Assembly: GCA_015680685.1 (NCBI GenBank)
Contig: MNCI01010471.1
Location: forward strand, 252,001 to 282,850
From: Gnetum montanum
Lineage: Eukaryota; Streptophyta; Gnetopsida; Gnetales; Gnetaceae
Direction of reading: 5' to 3'
Length of the DNA: 30,850 nucleotides
Shown here: one piece after another, positions 20,266 to 30,804 of the stretch
Numbering within the stretch: position 1 is the first letter of the stretch
Layout: the number at the start of each line of letters is the position of its first letter
Position numbers and translations under genes: made by a program
The notes under the pieces: model-generated
Seen by the model: only the letters and a program-made list of their open reading frames with translations
What the model was told of the DNA's origin: nothing
Database searches by the model: none

Positions 20266-21540
20266 GAGCCAAGGGATAAAATAGCTAGGTTTAGACTAAT
20301 GCTTATAAATGCATGGTTTCTATTAATTACCTACTTAGATAAGTCAATAAGGTAAAAAGGGTGTGGTATATTGGGTCTAGCATCTAAGGTGATAAAAGCA
20401 TTTGAAACTAGATCAGTGCCCATGTGAGTAGTCCATTCAATTAGAAAATACAAAATGAATCTGGCTCCCATAAGAATCTCACAATTAAAGAAGGCTAAAT
20501 ATCATTATTCAAGGAAAAAAATTACAAGAAAAAGATAAAAACAAAAAATAATAGAGAAAAGAAATATGAGTTTTGATAATAAAAATGACATATTTAACAA
20601 AAAGATGTTTCCACAAGAACCTTCAACTATGAGCAAAGCCACACTCCCACAAGAACCTTACAGTTAAGGTGATGTTGAAAAGCTCATAATTTGAACCATC
20701 CCACATGAACCCCCTTCTTACTGTACAAGGTAGTTTGACTTACCTAAGTATGCATTTTAAGAACTACCCTCAGTTTTATCCATTTAACTTAGCTTATTGA
20801 GTCCCTTAGCTTGTGCTACTTCATACCTCTAGGATTGCTATTATTTTCTTTGTCAAACTTTTCTTTTTCATTTCACTTTATGTATTTTTCATTTCTATTT
20901 CACTTTCTCATTTTTAATTGTATTCCTCCATTACTAGGTAGCCACCTATTATGTTCATAGGTAATTAAAACTCTTTGATCCTTTAATTATTTTCCAATAT
21001 GCCTTTCTTAGGAATCAATGGTGGAGATCCCTATTATAGCAAAGAACTATGGATACTAACAATTAGAAGATCAATGTTTACTAGTGTCTCATGTATAGGG
21101 GAGAATACATAAAATCCATAACATTTTTTCTTTTAGTGTATTCTCCTAGCTTATCTTCCATCTAATCCTTAATTATAATAATTCAACTAATTAACCTATG
21201 CTTGGGATGTAACCCAGATTAATTAAGGGGATGAGCAACTTGAAATTGGATAGGATAGTAGGATATAACCAACAAGGAAATTGATCCAAGAGTAAGTTAG
21301 GAAATGAGTTTATTAAAAGAAATGCACCTTGGATTCATAAAACTTATGAAAGGTAGAAACCATGATATTGTAATTGATCCTTCCAACAAAAGAAGTAGAC
21401 TTTGTGAGAATATGTTTTAGCTCAAAGAATCCTAGGAAGGGCCTTCCTAAATAAGTTATATGTGAATTCCTACCTTAATAGTAATGTCTAATGATAGGAA
21501 GTAAAAAAAGAAAGTAATTTTTAATAAATTAAAAAATAAA
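20266..21540. other. Unassigned AT-rich intergenic DNA
   Basis: Lies beyond the 5' LTR of element 1. I see no open frame over 60 codons and no domain on either strand. Two copies of CCACAAGAACCTT (about 20612 and 20648) and A-rich or T-rich tracts are the only structure. Probably old, eroded repeat DNA in which element 1 landed. Confidence 0.5.
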
Positions 21541-21808
21541 ATTATTTTCTTATTATAGTTATATCAATGCATATCAAAGGATGCAATGACTTGCAATGTA
21601 GAAGATTATCTCATTGAGGGACATTGCAAAATTGATGTCCATAGTAACACTAGGAGAACAAAAATCCTAAAGGTCTAAACATATCGATAGACATCACATT
21701 ATCAATGTCTTGCAATAAATTTAATCTAAGTATATCAATATGTGTGATTCAAATTGTTAAAGGTAGAATTTACATTCAAGTTATAAATAAATATATTGAT
21801 TTCATTAA

Positions 21809-22035
21809 TTAAAATAGATATTTTATTCTATAATGATATCGATCCATATTGATTAGATCAATGTAGATCAATAAAAAAAATTTCTAGAGAGTTTTGCATT
21901 TAAATAGTGCAACTACTATTGGTATCGATATTTTATTATATAGTGATATTGATCCATGTTGACCATCTTGATCAAGATCAATAAATAAAATTTTTTCTTG
22001 AAACTTTGACATCTAAATATCATGACCGCAATGAA
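21809..22035. repeat. Two-unit tandem duplication, about 112 bp per unit
   Basis: Unit 1 starts near 21815 (GATATTTTATTCTATAATGA) and unit 2 near 21922 (GATATTTTATTATATAGTGA). Both continue with ATNGATCCAT, GATCAAT and an ACTTTGACATCTAAATA-like end. Units differ by many substitutions, so the duplication is old. The surrounding 21540-22140 is rich in ATCGAT and ATCAAT words, like 24140-24500, and may be U3-type LTR DNA. The antisense frame at 21916-22101 is not supported as a gene. Confidence 0.6.
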
Positions 22036-22500
22036 GTTTGATATGTTGGGAGCCTCATGTTTGATCATATTGATTTTTCTCACAATTGTGATGTAGTTCA
22101 ACCTAATTCATATTAAACCATATGGATTCTTCGAGGAAGATCAATACACACAAAAAATAAATAAATAAAAGTTAATAGTAAGACAGTGGTCTTAAAATAT
22201 AAAGCCATCATTCGTAGGCATAAATCTTATTCATGTGAAACAATTTCCTACCTTTGTACATCTTTCCCTATCAATTAGGACTCATTCTGCTGAGACTTCT
22301 CTACCCTTCTGTATTTCTATAGGAACCATAGTCAAATAACAAGGATTCATAGAACCCTAGCACTATCTTTTTAACACCTTTTAAGCCATATCTTTCCTAG
22401 TTAGGGCTTGTTTTTACATTTTAGGATTGGCTATTGACATTTTTTCCTTTCCAATATTTTTCACATGTAAGATGGGATATAAATGGAAAAATTTTCTACC
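22036..22500. other. Unassigned AT-rich DNA
   Basis: No coding or repeat signal that I can support. It could be the leader of the element carrying the broken gene at 22500-23615. Confidence 0.4.
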
Positions 22501-23615
22501 ACTGAGTAGCAAGCCAAGGTAATAATGGGCCTTATTGAGAAACTTAACAATAATTTCCACATTTTTAACTTCTTGTCATTTTACAAGCTTCCAGAAACAA
22601 AACGTTAATGATCATCCCATACCACCATGAGGTAGACTACATTGAGTGCTTCAATCACACTAATGTGGTTGTGAGGCAATATCTAGAGATAATGGGATGT
22701 GTAGCATTCATCTAATCCCCCATTTATTAGTTCTACCAAGAATAAATCCTAGAATTTTACAAGAATTTAAAGTTGCATATCACTAAGGAAAACCCTCTTG
22801 AACACTACCTAGTCTCCTTAGTAAGGAAAACTAGGGTGAAGAACACTGTAGCAAAACTTCAGGAATGGTTCAATGTTCTAGCAAGGAGAAGAACATCTTC
22901 AAGCCTAGAGCTAGAACAAAAGAGAAGTATGATCTCTTCCACTAGTTTATCATAGAAATAGACTCTACTAAAATGCAGAAACATGGGCCTTCACTTTGTA
23001 AACCTATGCCCTAAGCACCATGTGATGGCCAAGATAATCGTTACTCATGTCTTGCCATCCACACACACCATCTATGTCCTAATCCTAGCTCTTTGGGTTA
23101 TGAAGGCTTTGAAATATGGTGAAAAGGAAAATTTTATGTAACTGCCAATCAAGTACATGGTGTTTCACTATAATGATGATGCAATCAAATTTTGTTTTTC
23201 TTTTCTTATTTTAGCCATATTAAGGAAGCTAGGGGTATTGGAACCCAAAATAGGCATGAAGGTATACCTCACTATTTTGAGAAAGGACACCTTCACTTGA
23301 TTGCTCAAAATCAACACCAAGGTCAACCCCTTTGTTAAGGAATATGATGACCTAGGCTTTTTGTTGGTACTTAAGGCTAGTGAAGTTCAAGAACTTTAGG
23401 AAGATATGAGAGCTTAGTTGTAGGAGGTGAAGTCTACTTAGCATGAGATCTTGACAGTGCTATAGAAGGTAATCTCCACTCTTGCAACCATGGACAAGAG
23501 AGTAGTGGACATTGAGAAGAATGTTCATTCACAAATTAGAGATGATGATTAGGGAGCTGAACCCTTCCACTTTGAGGAAGACATGAAAGTTGAAGAAGTA
23601 TTAGAGGTTTGATCC
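22500..23615 (+). pseudogene. Broken gene resembling plant transposon protein family (PF20167-like)
   Basis: One plus-strand reading holds, across stops and small shifts, a continuous protein-like sequence. It begins MGLIEKLNNNFHIFNFLSFY, then ILEFYKNLKLHITKE (open at 22773-22955). Next comes a block NLCPKHHVMAKIIVTHVLPS followed by HTIYVLILALWVMKALKYGE, then KFCFSFLILAILRKLGVLEP. It ends in a probable coiled coil with VVDIEKNVHSQIRDDD and an acidic tail. The order of an EFYxNL start, a PxxH block with a hydrophobic stretch, and an FPxLIxxLxxxxGV-like block is what I recall for the 'putative plant transposon protein' domain, common in plant retroelements. Function of that family is unknown. 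At least ten stops make it a pseudogene. Confidence 0.5.
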
Positions 23616-24140
23616 TCATAAGAAGTTAATTTTTTTTGTTGTTCTTATGGGCCATTGAGCTATTTTGTTGATTAGAATGAATGTGTTTTATTTTGCTATG
23701 ATATGTAATTTATCTTTCTTTTCGAACTTGGACTATGGTAATAGGTGGATGTTTAAGTTTTGGAGCTTTATGAAAAATTTAGATATCATTGTTAGTTAAA
23801 GAAAATGTTTATTTTCACTATGAGCTTTGATTATTTTGATTTCTTTCTGGTATAGCTTGGCTTGTTATATTAAAGATTATGAATGAAATCATTAGTAATA
23901 TAGTAGACATGTTAGTAGTATTTATCTCTCTTTATTAGCATATAATTTCCTTTGTTAACCAAACATTGATCAAAGGCTCGTAAGGGGCTATGCGTAACCC
24001 CCCAATGGTTCAATTTCCATAGTAAAATGACCATCATGTTTATTTTTTAAATGTTTTACCATACTAAAGTTCATCGATTTCCTTGATGCCAAGAGATAAG
24101 GACTAATTGCTTTGTTGAGTCTATGTTATCATAGGGAACT
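23616..24140. other. Unassigned AT-rich DNA downstream of the broken gene
   Basis: T-rich, without open frames. A short C run (CCCCCCAA near 23999) is the only notable feature. Possibly the 3' untranslated part of the same element. Confidence 0.4.
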
Positions 24141-24785
24141 ACAGGATTGACAAATATCGATAAGATATCGATTAATATCAAGAATTTTAAAATATTCTAA
24201 AGAACAACTATATCAATATGCATTACTATAATTGATTGAGATAAATCCAAATTATATCAAGGTTCACAAAAGCTATGATGAAGATCAATAGCATCAAATA
24301 AAATGAAGCTAAACCTCATCATGGAATGGAGATATCAATCCACACTACCAATGTGACATAGATCGACATCGAAGAACATTGCCAGTGGGGTATAGTTTGA
24401 GACCACCTTAGAATTGCATGAATCCTTATTGATTCCCTTGAAAAATATCAATATGTCTAATTTATGACTTTTGCTTATACTTATGATGTAAGCTCTTCTA
24501 GTATAAAAGGGAGCACACTACATCCAATTGGAGGGAATCAATACCTAGGAGAACCGACATCAAGTTGAAATCAATTTCTCAATTTCCCTTGAACAATTAT
24601 TAAGTGAGGATCCATTAAGCCTTGTGGAAACTATAGATCATTAGAGTCCATTGGTAGGTTGTTGAGGTTACTGCACCATGCAAACAAGAAGGTAGAATCT
24701 CATATTAGGTGATACCTCCCTTGCAATCTTCACAATCTATGTTTGTACCTTATGATTTCAATTTGATTTAATCATCAATTTTCAC
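24140..24785 (+). repeat. LTR-like promoter region (U3 and transcribed part)
   Basis: A 360-bp stretch rich in TATCGAT, ATATCAAT and GATATC words is followed by TATAAAAG at 24502-24509 and a purine-rich start GGGAGCACAC, an LTR-like promoter layout. No matching second LTR was found. Everything from 24506 on is duplicated in inverted form by the fault described at 24506-25105. Confidence 0.4.
24502..24509 (+). promoter_or_regulatory. TATA box of LTR-like region
   Basis: TATAAAAG followed by GGAGCACAC. Context is U3-like. Confidence 0.45.
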
Positions 24786-25105
24786 NCATAAATATTCATC
24801 CTAACTTGTAATCTTAAGTTCAAGAGTGAAAATTGATGATTAAATCAAATTGAAATCATAAGGTACAAACATAGATTGTGAAGATTGCAAGGGAGGTATC
24901 ACCTAATATGAGATTCTACCTTCTTGTTTGCATGGTGCAGTAACCTCAACAACCTACCAATGGACTCTAATGATCTATAGTTTCCACAAGGCTTAATGGA
25001 TCCTCACTTAATAATTGTTCAAGGGAAATTGAGAAATTGATTTCAACTTGATGTCGGTTCTCCTAGGTATTGATTCCCTCCAATTGGATGTAGTGTGCTC
25101 CCTTT
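24506..25105. repeat. Exact 280-bp inverted repeat bounded by N bases (likely assembly artefact)
   Basis: The left arm 24506-24785 and right arm 24826-25105 are reverse complements without a single mismatch that I can find. The 40-bp loop is 24786-24825. An N stands directly after the left arm (24786) and another directly after the right arm (25106). Segment 24787-25105 therefore looks like a separately assembled piece placed in the wrong orientation and not collapsed with its overlap. Everything else here is heavily diverged, so a perfect palindrome is out of character. Confidence 0.9.
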
Positions 25106-25106
25106 N

Positions 25107-25690
25107 ACATGTACATCCTTCATCATGAAGATGTGATTGTTATTCTTGAGAGAAATCTCATGGAAGCTGATGAGGATGTGTAGGAAGAATAGATGAGGTA
25201 TCTTTATGTGATCTAAACTTTTGTAGGTTGATCATGAACAGAGCTAGAAGAGAAACTCCATTGTGTGACAATCGAGCTGGATGTGGCCCAATGAAAGCTC
25301 TTTTAGGTAAAAAGGAGTCACAAGGAGTTTGAATCCAATGCTAAGGAATAATGGTAAGCACTCCTATGAGATTAAAGACTGATGCATGAATAGATCTAGT
25401 AGCTCTAAGCAAGGGTAATGAACATGGAAGTACAAATTTAGAGATTTCATATGTCTGCACCTAGCTCTTCAAGCTTCTTTTCATACTAAGAAGATACATC
25501 AGGGAGCTTCTTCTCTCAGCCACTAGCCTTGGAACTTCTTAATGATATGACTTATATTCTATTTTAATATAGTCATGATATTTACATCTATCCAATTATA
25601 TTGTTCCACATTGATCATGTTATGTTTCTAGTTGCAATCTTGTATTTTGGTCATTAAAGCTATTGGACTAGCTTAACTTAGTTATGAGGG
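25107..25690. other. Unassigned region with weak coding traces
   Basis: A plus-strand reading gives short charged pieces (EDVIVILERNLMEADEDV near 25125-25180; TELEEKLHCVTIELDVAQ near 25240) that could be remains of a coiled-coil protein, but stops are dense. I cannot name a family. Confidence 0.3.
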
Positions 25691-26480
25691 AATGATAAGT
25701 CATCTAGTAGTATTTTGTAAGCCAATTATAAGCCCTAGATTTAGGATGTGTTTCATGCATCCTATTTTTTGTGATTTTCATGCACATGGTTAAGGTTTCT
25801 ATGTTCTAGGTTTACATCCGAGCCTTTTATTTTACACTTTTAGAATTTATGCATGTTTTAAGCTTCCCAAGATGTTTCTAGCTTCATTCAAAGACCTTTA
25901 GAAGCTTCCAACATGTTCCATGGCATCCCTACTTTTATTTAGAAAATGTAGGTAAAGTGTGTTGGGATAGAAATGCGTTGACTATCATACATTAATGCAC
26001 TCCCTACATCAACATAAGGACACTAACACACCTTCCTTAGCACTCTAGTTTGGCTCTTTTTCCTCTTTGCCCACTCTAATGTATCTTTGGGATGTCTCAA
26101 CTATGGTAATGAATCTTTGTTGATTCTTAGACATTAGTGAATGCTTGCTATTATGTTGTGAAAACTATAAATACTCAAGATGAGCTCTCATATCGAAAAA
26201 CTTAATTTCAAGAATTTTTATTTATTTTTTGACATCTAGTTTTCTATGAAGATCAATTTCTCTCTTGGGTAAGTGATTCCTTTTCTATTTTATGTGTATT
26301 TTAAGTCATTGCTTTCACAAGTATGGCTAGACTTTATTAGAGTACTACCATGCTTATGTAGCTTGGAATCATTTGACCGATGAGAGTACAATGTTTGCGT
26401 AGTAAATAAATCATATAGTTTTTTCTCATTTATACCATTGATGTCTTAAACATTAAAATTGTAAAAAAATTATAAAATAT
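25690..26480 (+). repeat. LTR-like region with TATA box
   Basis: TGATAAGTCATC near 25692 follows the purine-rich GAGGGAA. About 470 bp later stands TATAAATAC (26166-26174), followed by a T-rich leader. This is the layout of a plus-strand LTR, but no partner copy or target duplication is visible, and the ends are uncertain. Confidence 0.35.
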
Positions 26481-26955
26481 TAAAGCCATAAAAATATTTG
26501 TTCAATTCTCAATTTCATAAGCTATGCTAATTCACCCTTAATCAAGGAGGTCATAGCTATATGGCATGATGTTGGACCATCGAGGTTGTGACTAAGAGCC
26601 ATTTTATTTACATTTTGTATGTGGTGTTGCACCTATCCTTAAGAGGAATCACAACATGATAATCACACCTATCCCCAAAGAGGGATTGTAATTCATTTGT
26701 GTTTATTATTTATTTCTTGTAAATACAAAATCCATGAAAATTATAAAGCATAAAATTATAAATATTTTCTATATCCTTCACCACAGCAACATAGGTTTCT
26801 CACTATATCATATGTATTATAATCTCTTTTATGTTTATTAAATATAACAATATACACAAGTGTTCATAGCAATTCACTCAACATCATCCTGGAAGCTTAC
26901 AACCTAATTGCACTACGATTTGTATGATAAATTCCATAGGTCCAAAACTGGTAGG
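26480..26955. other. Unassigned AT-rich DNA
   Basis: Two similar phrases, CACCTATCCTTAAGAGGAAT (26630) and CACACCTATCCCCAAAGAGG (26665), face each other in direct order. No coding signal. Confidence 0.4.
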
Positions 26956-26959
26956 ACCC

Positions 26960-27172
26960 CCATCAAATTAATATGAATAATATTTCTAAGTTTAAGGAAG
27001 GTTATAATTTTGATCCACAACATTATCTACAAGCATTCAAAAATTCCTGTGCCTTATATAATATAGAAAATAAGTGATATAAGTTAAAGTTTCTTCCAAG
27101 GGCACACATCAAAGGATTTGAAAGTTGGTATATATCATTATAGTGAGATTCAATTCATTGGTGGTTCATGAT
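26960..27172 (+). pseudogene. Gag capsid fragment cut by an LTR
   Basis: Plus-strand translation gives MNNISKFKEGYNFDPQHYLQ, then FKNSCALYNIENK, stop, YKLKFLPRAHIKGFESWYIS. It aligns with the gag at 29135-29330 (MNNI, YNADPQNHLQEF, CALKNIENEWKKLKLFP, WYQSL) over its full length, and ends exactly where the LTR at 27173 starts. This is the N-terminal half of the retrotransposon Gag capsid domain. It belongs to an older copy of the same or a sister family as the element that cut it. Confidence 0.7.
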
Positions 27173-27790
27173 TGATGAGTCACGATATCAAACCCTCAAT
27201 ATTGGACACGTGATATCAGAGATGCCAAAGCGATATCAGACATGTGATATTAGAACTTGTCTCATTGTCTATAAATAAGAGATAGGGGCACTTGGTTTCG
27301 GAGTAAGTTTTTTAGTCCCTTAGCCGAACTCTTGCAGTTTTCCCTTTCCAGAGTTAGAATTATTTTTGAGTGTCCATAGTAGGAGTCATAGAGTGAACGG
27401 ATCTCTATTCAAGCATTTTGTACCTGAGCACACCTTGTGATCAGAAATAAAGACAAACTTTATGATAAACCTTGCAACATTCAAAATAGCTTAATTATTG
27501 CATTTCATGTTATTTACTATTATTTGATGCTTTCAATAGTTAATTGATGTTACTTCTAATAAATTCTTAATTATTACTTATTGATGAATTAGCATACTCA
27601 ATACGACCACTTTGAGCATATGTGGAACACTTGCTAACCTAGTAACGACTAGCATTTGGTAACCCTAGCAGTGTTACACTAGTTTAGGATGTGTCCAACA
27701 AGTGCAAACTGATGCTGGTGTTAGGACTAGTTAAAGCATAGTTAATTAGTTAAATCAAATTAGTTACTCAATTATTTCATTTCTCCATTT
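27173..27790 (+). repeat. LTR of family 3 relative, 3' end approximate
   Basis: Starts TGATGAG, like the LTR at 514 read in reverse. Shares TATAAATAAGAG, CCAGAGTTAGAATT, GAAATAAAGA, the ATTGCATT..TTATTTA block, and GGACTAGTTAAAGC. GATATC occurs at 27184, 27212 and 27232, with a degenerate GATATT at 27246. CpGs of the left copy are largely TpG or CpA here, so this copy is older. It is followed by a leader and gag in plus orientation, so it is a 5' LTR. Confidence 0.75.
27270..27279 (+). promoter_or_regulatory. TATA box of the LTR at 27173
   Basis: TATAAATAAG about 97 bp after the LTR start, conserved with the minus-strand TATA at 338-346. Confidence 0.6.
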
Positions 27791-28153
27791 TAAGCACCAG
27801 GAACATAAAACATAAAAAGCATAAAAAATTATATACCTCAAGTTTACTTAACCATACAATTGTGCCTTACAAGTAAGCTTGGGAAGACAATGATCACATA
27901 ACCCATCCTTGTTCTGTGTAAGTGCATAAGCACTTAATCCTTGGAGTTCAATTGGATTGTGCATGAATGCTCGTATTCATATGGTTGGGCATAGGGATAC
28001 CTTGTTGCTCATCATTGGAACCATTGCTAAGGATTTTGTTGTTTGTGTGTTGATTAGAACTTAGGAAATCCTTCCATCGTTGGAACAAACCCTTAAGGGT
28101 TAGTTATCCTACAATCATCAAAAAAGAGAGTATTGCACACAGAATAATCAATC
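27791..28153 (+). other. Leader between LTR and gag
   Basis: About 360 bp without open frames, where the primer-binding site and packaging region would lie. I could not identify a primer-binding site. Confidence 0.45.
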
Positions 28154-29765
28154 ATGTCTACTTCTTATTATGAGAGTGTTTCACCACCTAGGTCTAACAC
28201 CAGGAACAATTGAAGGTAGAGTGTACATGATAGTCTGCCAGTACCCCAATAGTTTAGGTTGGTATACGCTCATCTTGATGAGTATATACCAAAATTTACC
28301 TTTATCCTTCACCAAGATGAACAACTGTGTTGGCATGATTTAGAAGGTAACCTAATGTTACCTCTCGATCACTCAATCCCAAGCATGCTTCTTTGTCCTC
28401 TCACACGAATTAGTATGCATCACTTACAATTGAAGTACATTATGCATAAGCAAGATTCGAGGGATTATCAACCCATAGAGGCACAACACCAAAGGGACCT
28501 ACAATAGAAGAGACATTACAAATCTATGAAGGGAAAGTGATCTCAAGATGTCTCGTATGTCCTAAGTGAAAATGAGGGCTATGAACCTACCTTAGGAGGT
28601 TTTCCCCAAAACGATGTTCCTCCTGTTGACTTTGGTCAAGGATTTGTGTATCAAAATCTTCACTTAGCTATTTATAACCTAGGTTCTAATATCAATGGAC
28701 ACAAAGGGTCTAGAAAAGGAACATGAAAATGTGACATTGATAGACATTCCGATCGTAACCCTGACCAAGGCTGAGACCACCAAAGAGAAAGTGATAGATG
28801 CCATCATGGTGCCAGTCCTCATTCCTCTTCACCTTCATCATCTCCTTCCCCCTCTTATTTAGGATCTGAATGCAGTCACAAAGGGAAAGATCATGAGGAC
28901 AATGGTAAGCAAAACAGGGATCATACATAAAATAGCTAAGAAAGGGGATGAGGGCATTCCAGAGAAATACATTATGAAAGGAGGGAGAGTAGGGAACAAC
29001 ATAGGAATCATAGACGCCATAGAAAATACGATCATGATGAACCCCTACTCGTCACTTGAAGTATGTTAGATATAATAGAGGTCGTTAGGATTCCAACAAG
29101 GCACCAGAAAGATAGTAGGATCAAAAGATTAGACATGAACAACATCCAATGATCTGAAGGGGCATATAATGCTGATCCTCAAAACCATTTACAAGAATTT
29201 CATGATGCATGTGCCTTGAAAAATATAGAAAATGAGTGGAAAAAACTAAAGTTGTTTCCATGGACACTGATAAAGGAAGCAGAATGCTGGTACCAATCCT
29301 TAGAACTGGAATCCATTTGTTGATGGAGTACCATGTTAGAGTTATTCAACGATAAGTATTAAACATACTCCCAAGTGTCCAACTTGCGTAGGCAAATCCA
29401 AGGATGGAAACAAGGAGGATACGAACCATTGGATGCTACAATGGGCCAATATTATGCATTATTAAATCATTGCCCTGGCCATGGTTACTTGAAAAGGGAA
29501 AAACTACACCATCTTGTGGATGGGCTTAGGTATGAAATGTGAAGAACCCTTGGGACTTATGCCCAAGGAAGGTTATCTAAGCTTAGAGCCCATCAAATAC
29601 AAAGATTGTTGGAGCAAGTTGCCAATAAGGAAGGTGAGTTAAGAAAAAGAGAAAGTGTGAAGGAATACAATAGAGATCCTTTCCTTTAAAAGAAGGAAAT
29701 TAGATGTTGCAAAGATGAAGAAGAGTCACCACTGTTGACACATTTGGCCATTCCATTGAACAGTT
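28154..29765 (+). pseudogene. Gag of the right-hand retrotransposon, broken
   Basis: ATG at 28154 (MSTSYYESVSPPRSNTRNN, then stop). After frame changes the reading continues through YAHLDEYIPKFTFILHQDEQ (open at 28259-28507), a low-complexity part GASPHSSSPSSSPSPSYLGS with many R, H and D, and the capsid domain at about 29135-29640. There YNADPQNHLQEF, IENEWKKLKLFP, LRRQIQGWKQGGYEPLDATM and LKREKLHHLVDGLRYEM are plain retrotransposon-Gag blocks. Stops occur at least at 29362 and 29541. The sequence fades near 29765 without a zinc knuckle or any pol. Either the element is truncated there or it was a gag-only, non-autonomous type. Confidence 0.72.
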
Positions 29766-30299
29766 AAAATATTTTATTCAAAATTGGAAGAATCTATGGT
29801 TGTAAGTAAAGTACAACCTTAGTGTTGAAGGTTGATGGGTGTTTTTGTTTAGAAGATTGATTCACTGGTAAAAATTTGATGTTGAAGCCTTTTGGGTACA
29901 AGATGAAAGTGCCAGATTATTCCCTTGTCAAAGATCAGAGGATAGTAAAATTAGTAAGGAAGGGAGTATATTATTTATGTAAAAGAACAAAGTTGCAGAT
30001 TCCGGTTGATTAAATTCGGTTGTATCCTTAAAAGACAACATGTGAAAAAAACAGGAATTAATCAAAAATCAGCAACGCCTCGAGTGTTTAAAAATTATGC
30101 AGAATCAGTGAAGGGAAAAGAAGACTACAGTGGTACTGGGCAATACATGGCCACCATAAAACCACGGCCAGGCCAACAAACATCGCCGCAGCCGTCTCTC
30201 CACACCGCCGCAGCCGTTGATGTTGCTGATTTGCTATTTCAAAAACAAGAATAAAACGTTGGAGGCGTTCTCAAGGTGCACTGAAACCCCACAAACTGC

Positions 30300-30305
30300 C
30301 ACGTG
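30300..30305. promoter_or_regulatory. G-box (CACGTG)
   Basis: GCCACGTGAC in the CpG-rich flank. In plants CACGTG binds bZIP and bHLH factors. Relevance depends on whether a gene starts to the right. Confidence 0.3.
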
Positions 30306-30804
30306 ACATTCAGCCTGCACATGAAACAAAAATGCAGGATATGTTGTTACGATTTCGGTGGTGCGGCTGCAATGATTCCGAAGGTTTCTATATGTGGTTT
30401 CAGCAGAATACAGATCCATAAAACGTTAGCCCTTGGTTCTACAATCAATGGCAATGGCGGTAAAGATTCAAGGGAAAATTTTCAAGCAAAAACGCAGGAA
30501 GCCCTAAATCAAATTTTGGGGCAAAACAGAAACATTTCTGGCAATTGAAACCCTCTATTTGGGCACGTTGTTTTTCAAAAAAAAAACCCCTTTCTTCTCC
30601 AGCACACGACGGCAGAGTCAGATTGCAGTTGCAAGGCCTTCCCACGATGATCGTCGGTTACAATTTTGCAGGGCCTTATTGCGCGGGGATAGTTTGAATC
30701 GGTGGCTTCGGATGACGCTGCATACGAATCTTGCTTCAAACATGTGTCGGTTCTTGCAGTTTCTGGGCAGAAATAAGAGAAAGACCGTTGCCCTGGAACT
30801 GTGA

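Noticed and set aside
24506-25105. Hairpin, inverted-repeat transposon or small-RNA locus
   Set aside because: Arms without a mismatch and N bases at both borders fit an assembly fault better. No terminal duplication or transposon ends seen.
28710-28928. 72-codon minus-strand frame
   Set aside because: Antisense to the low-complexity part of the plus-strand gag.
30006-30254. 82-codon frame and other 60-80 codon frames on both strands at the right edge
   Set aside because: The 30006 and 30559 frames start at TTG. The others overlap on opposite strands with no recognisable domain, so they are likely by-products of higher GC.
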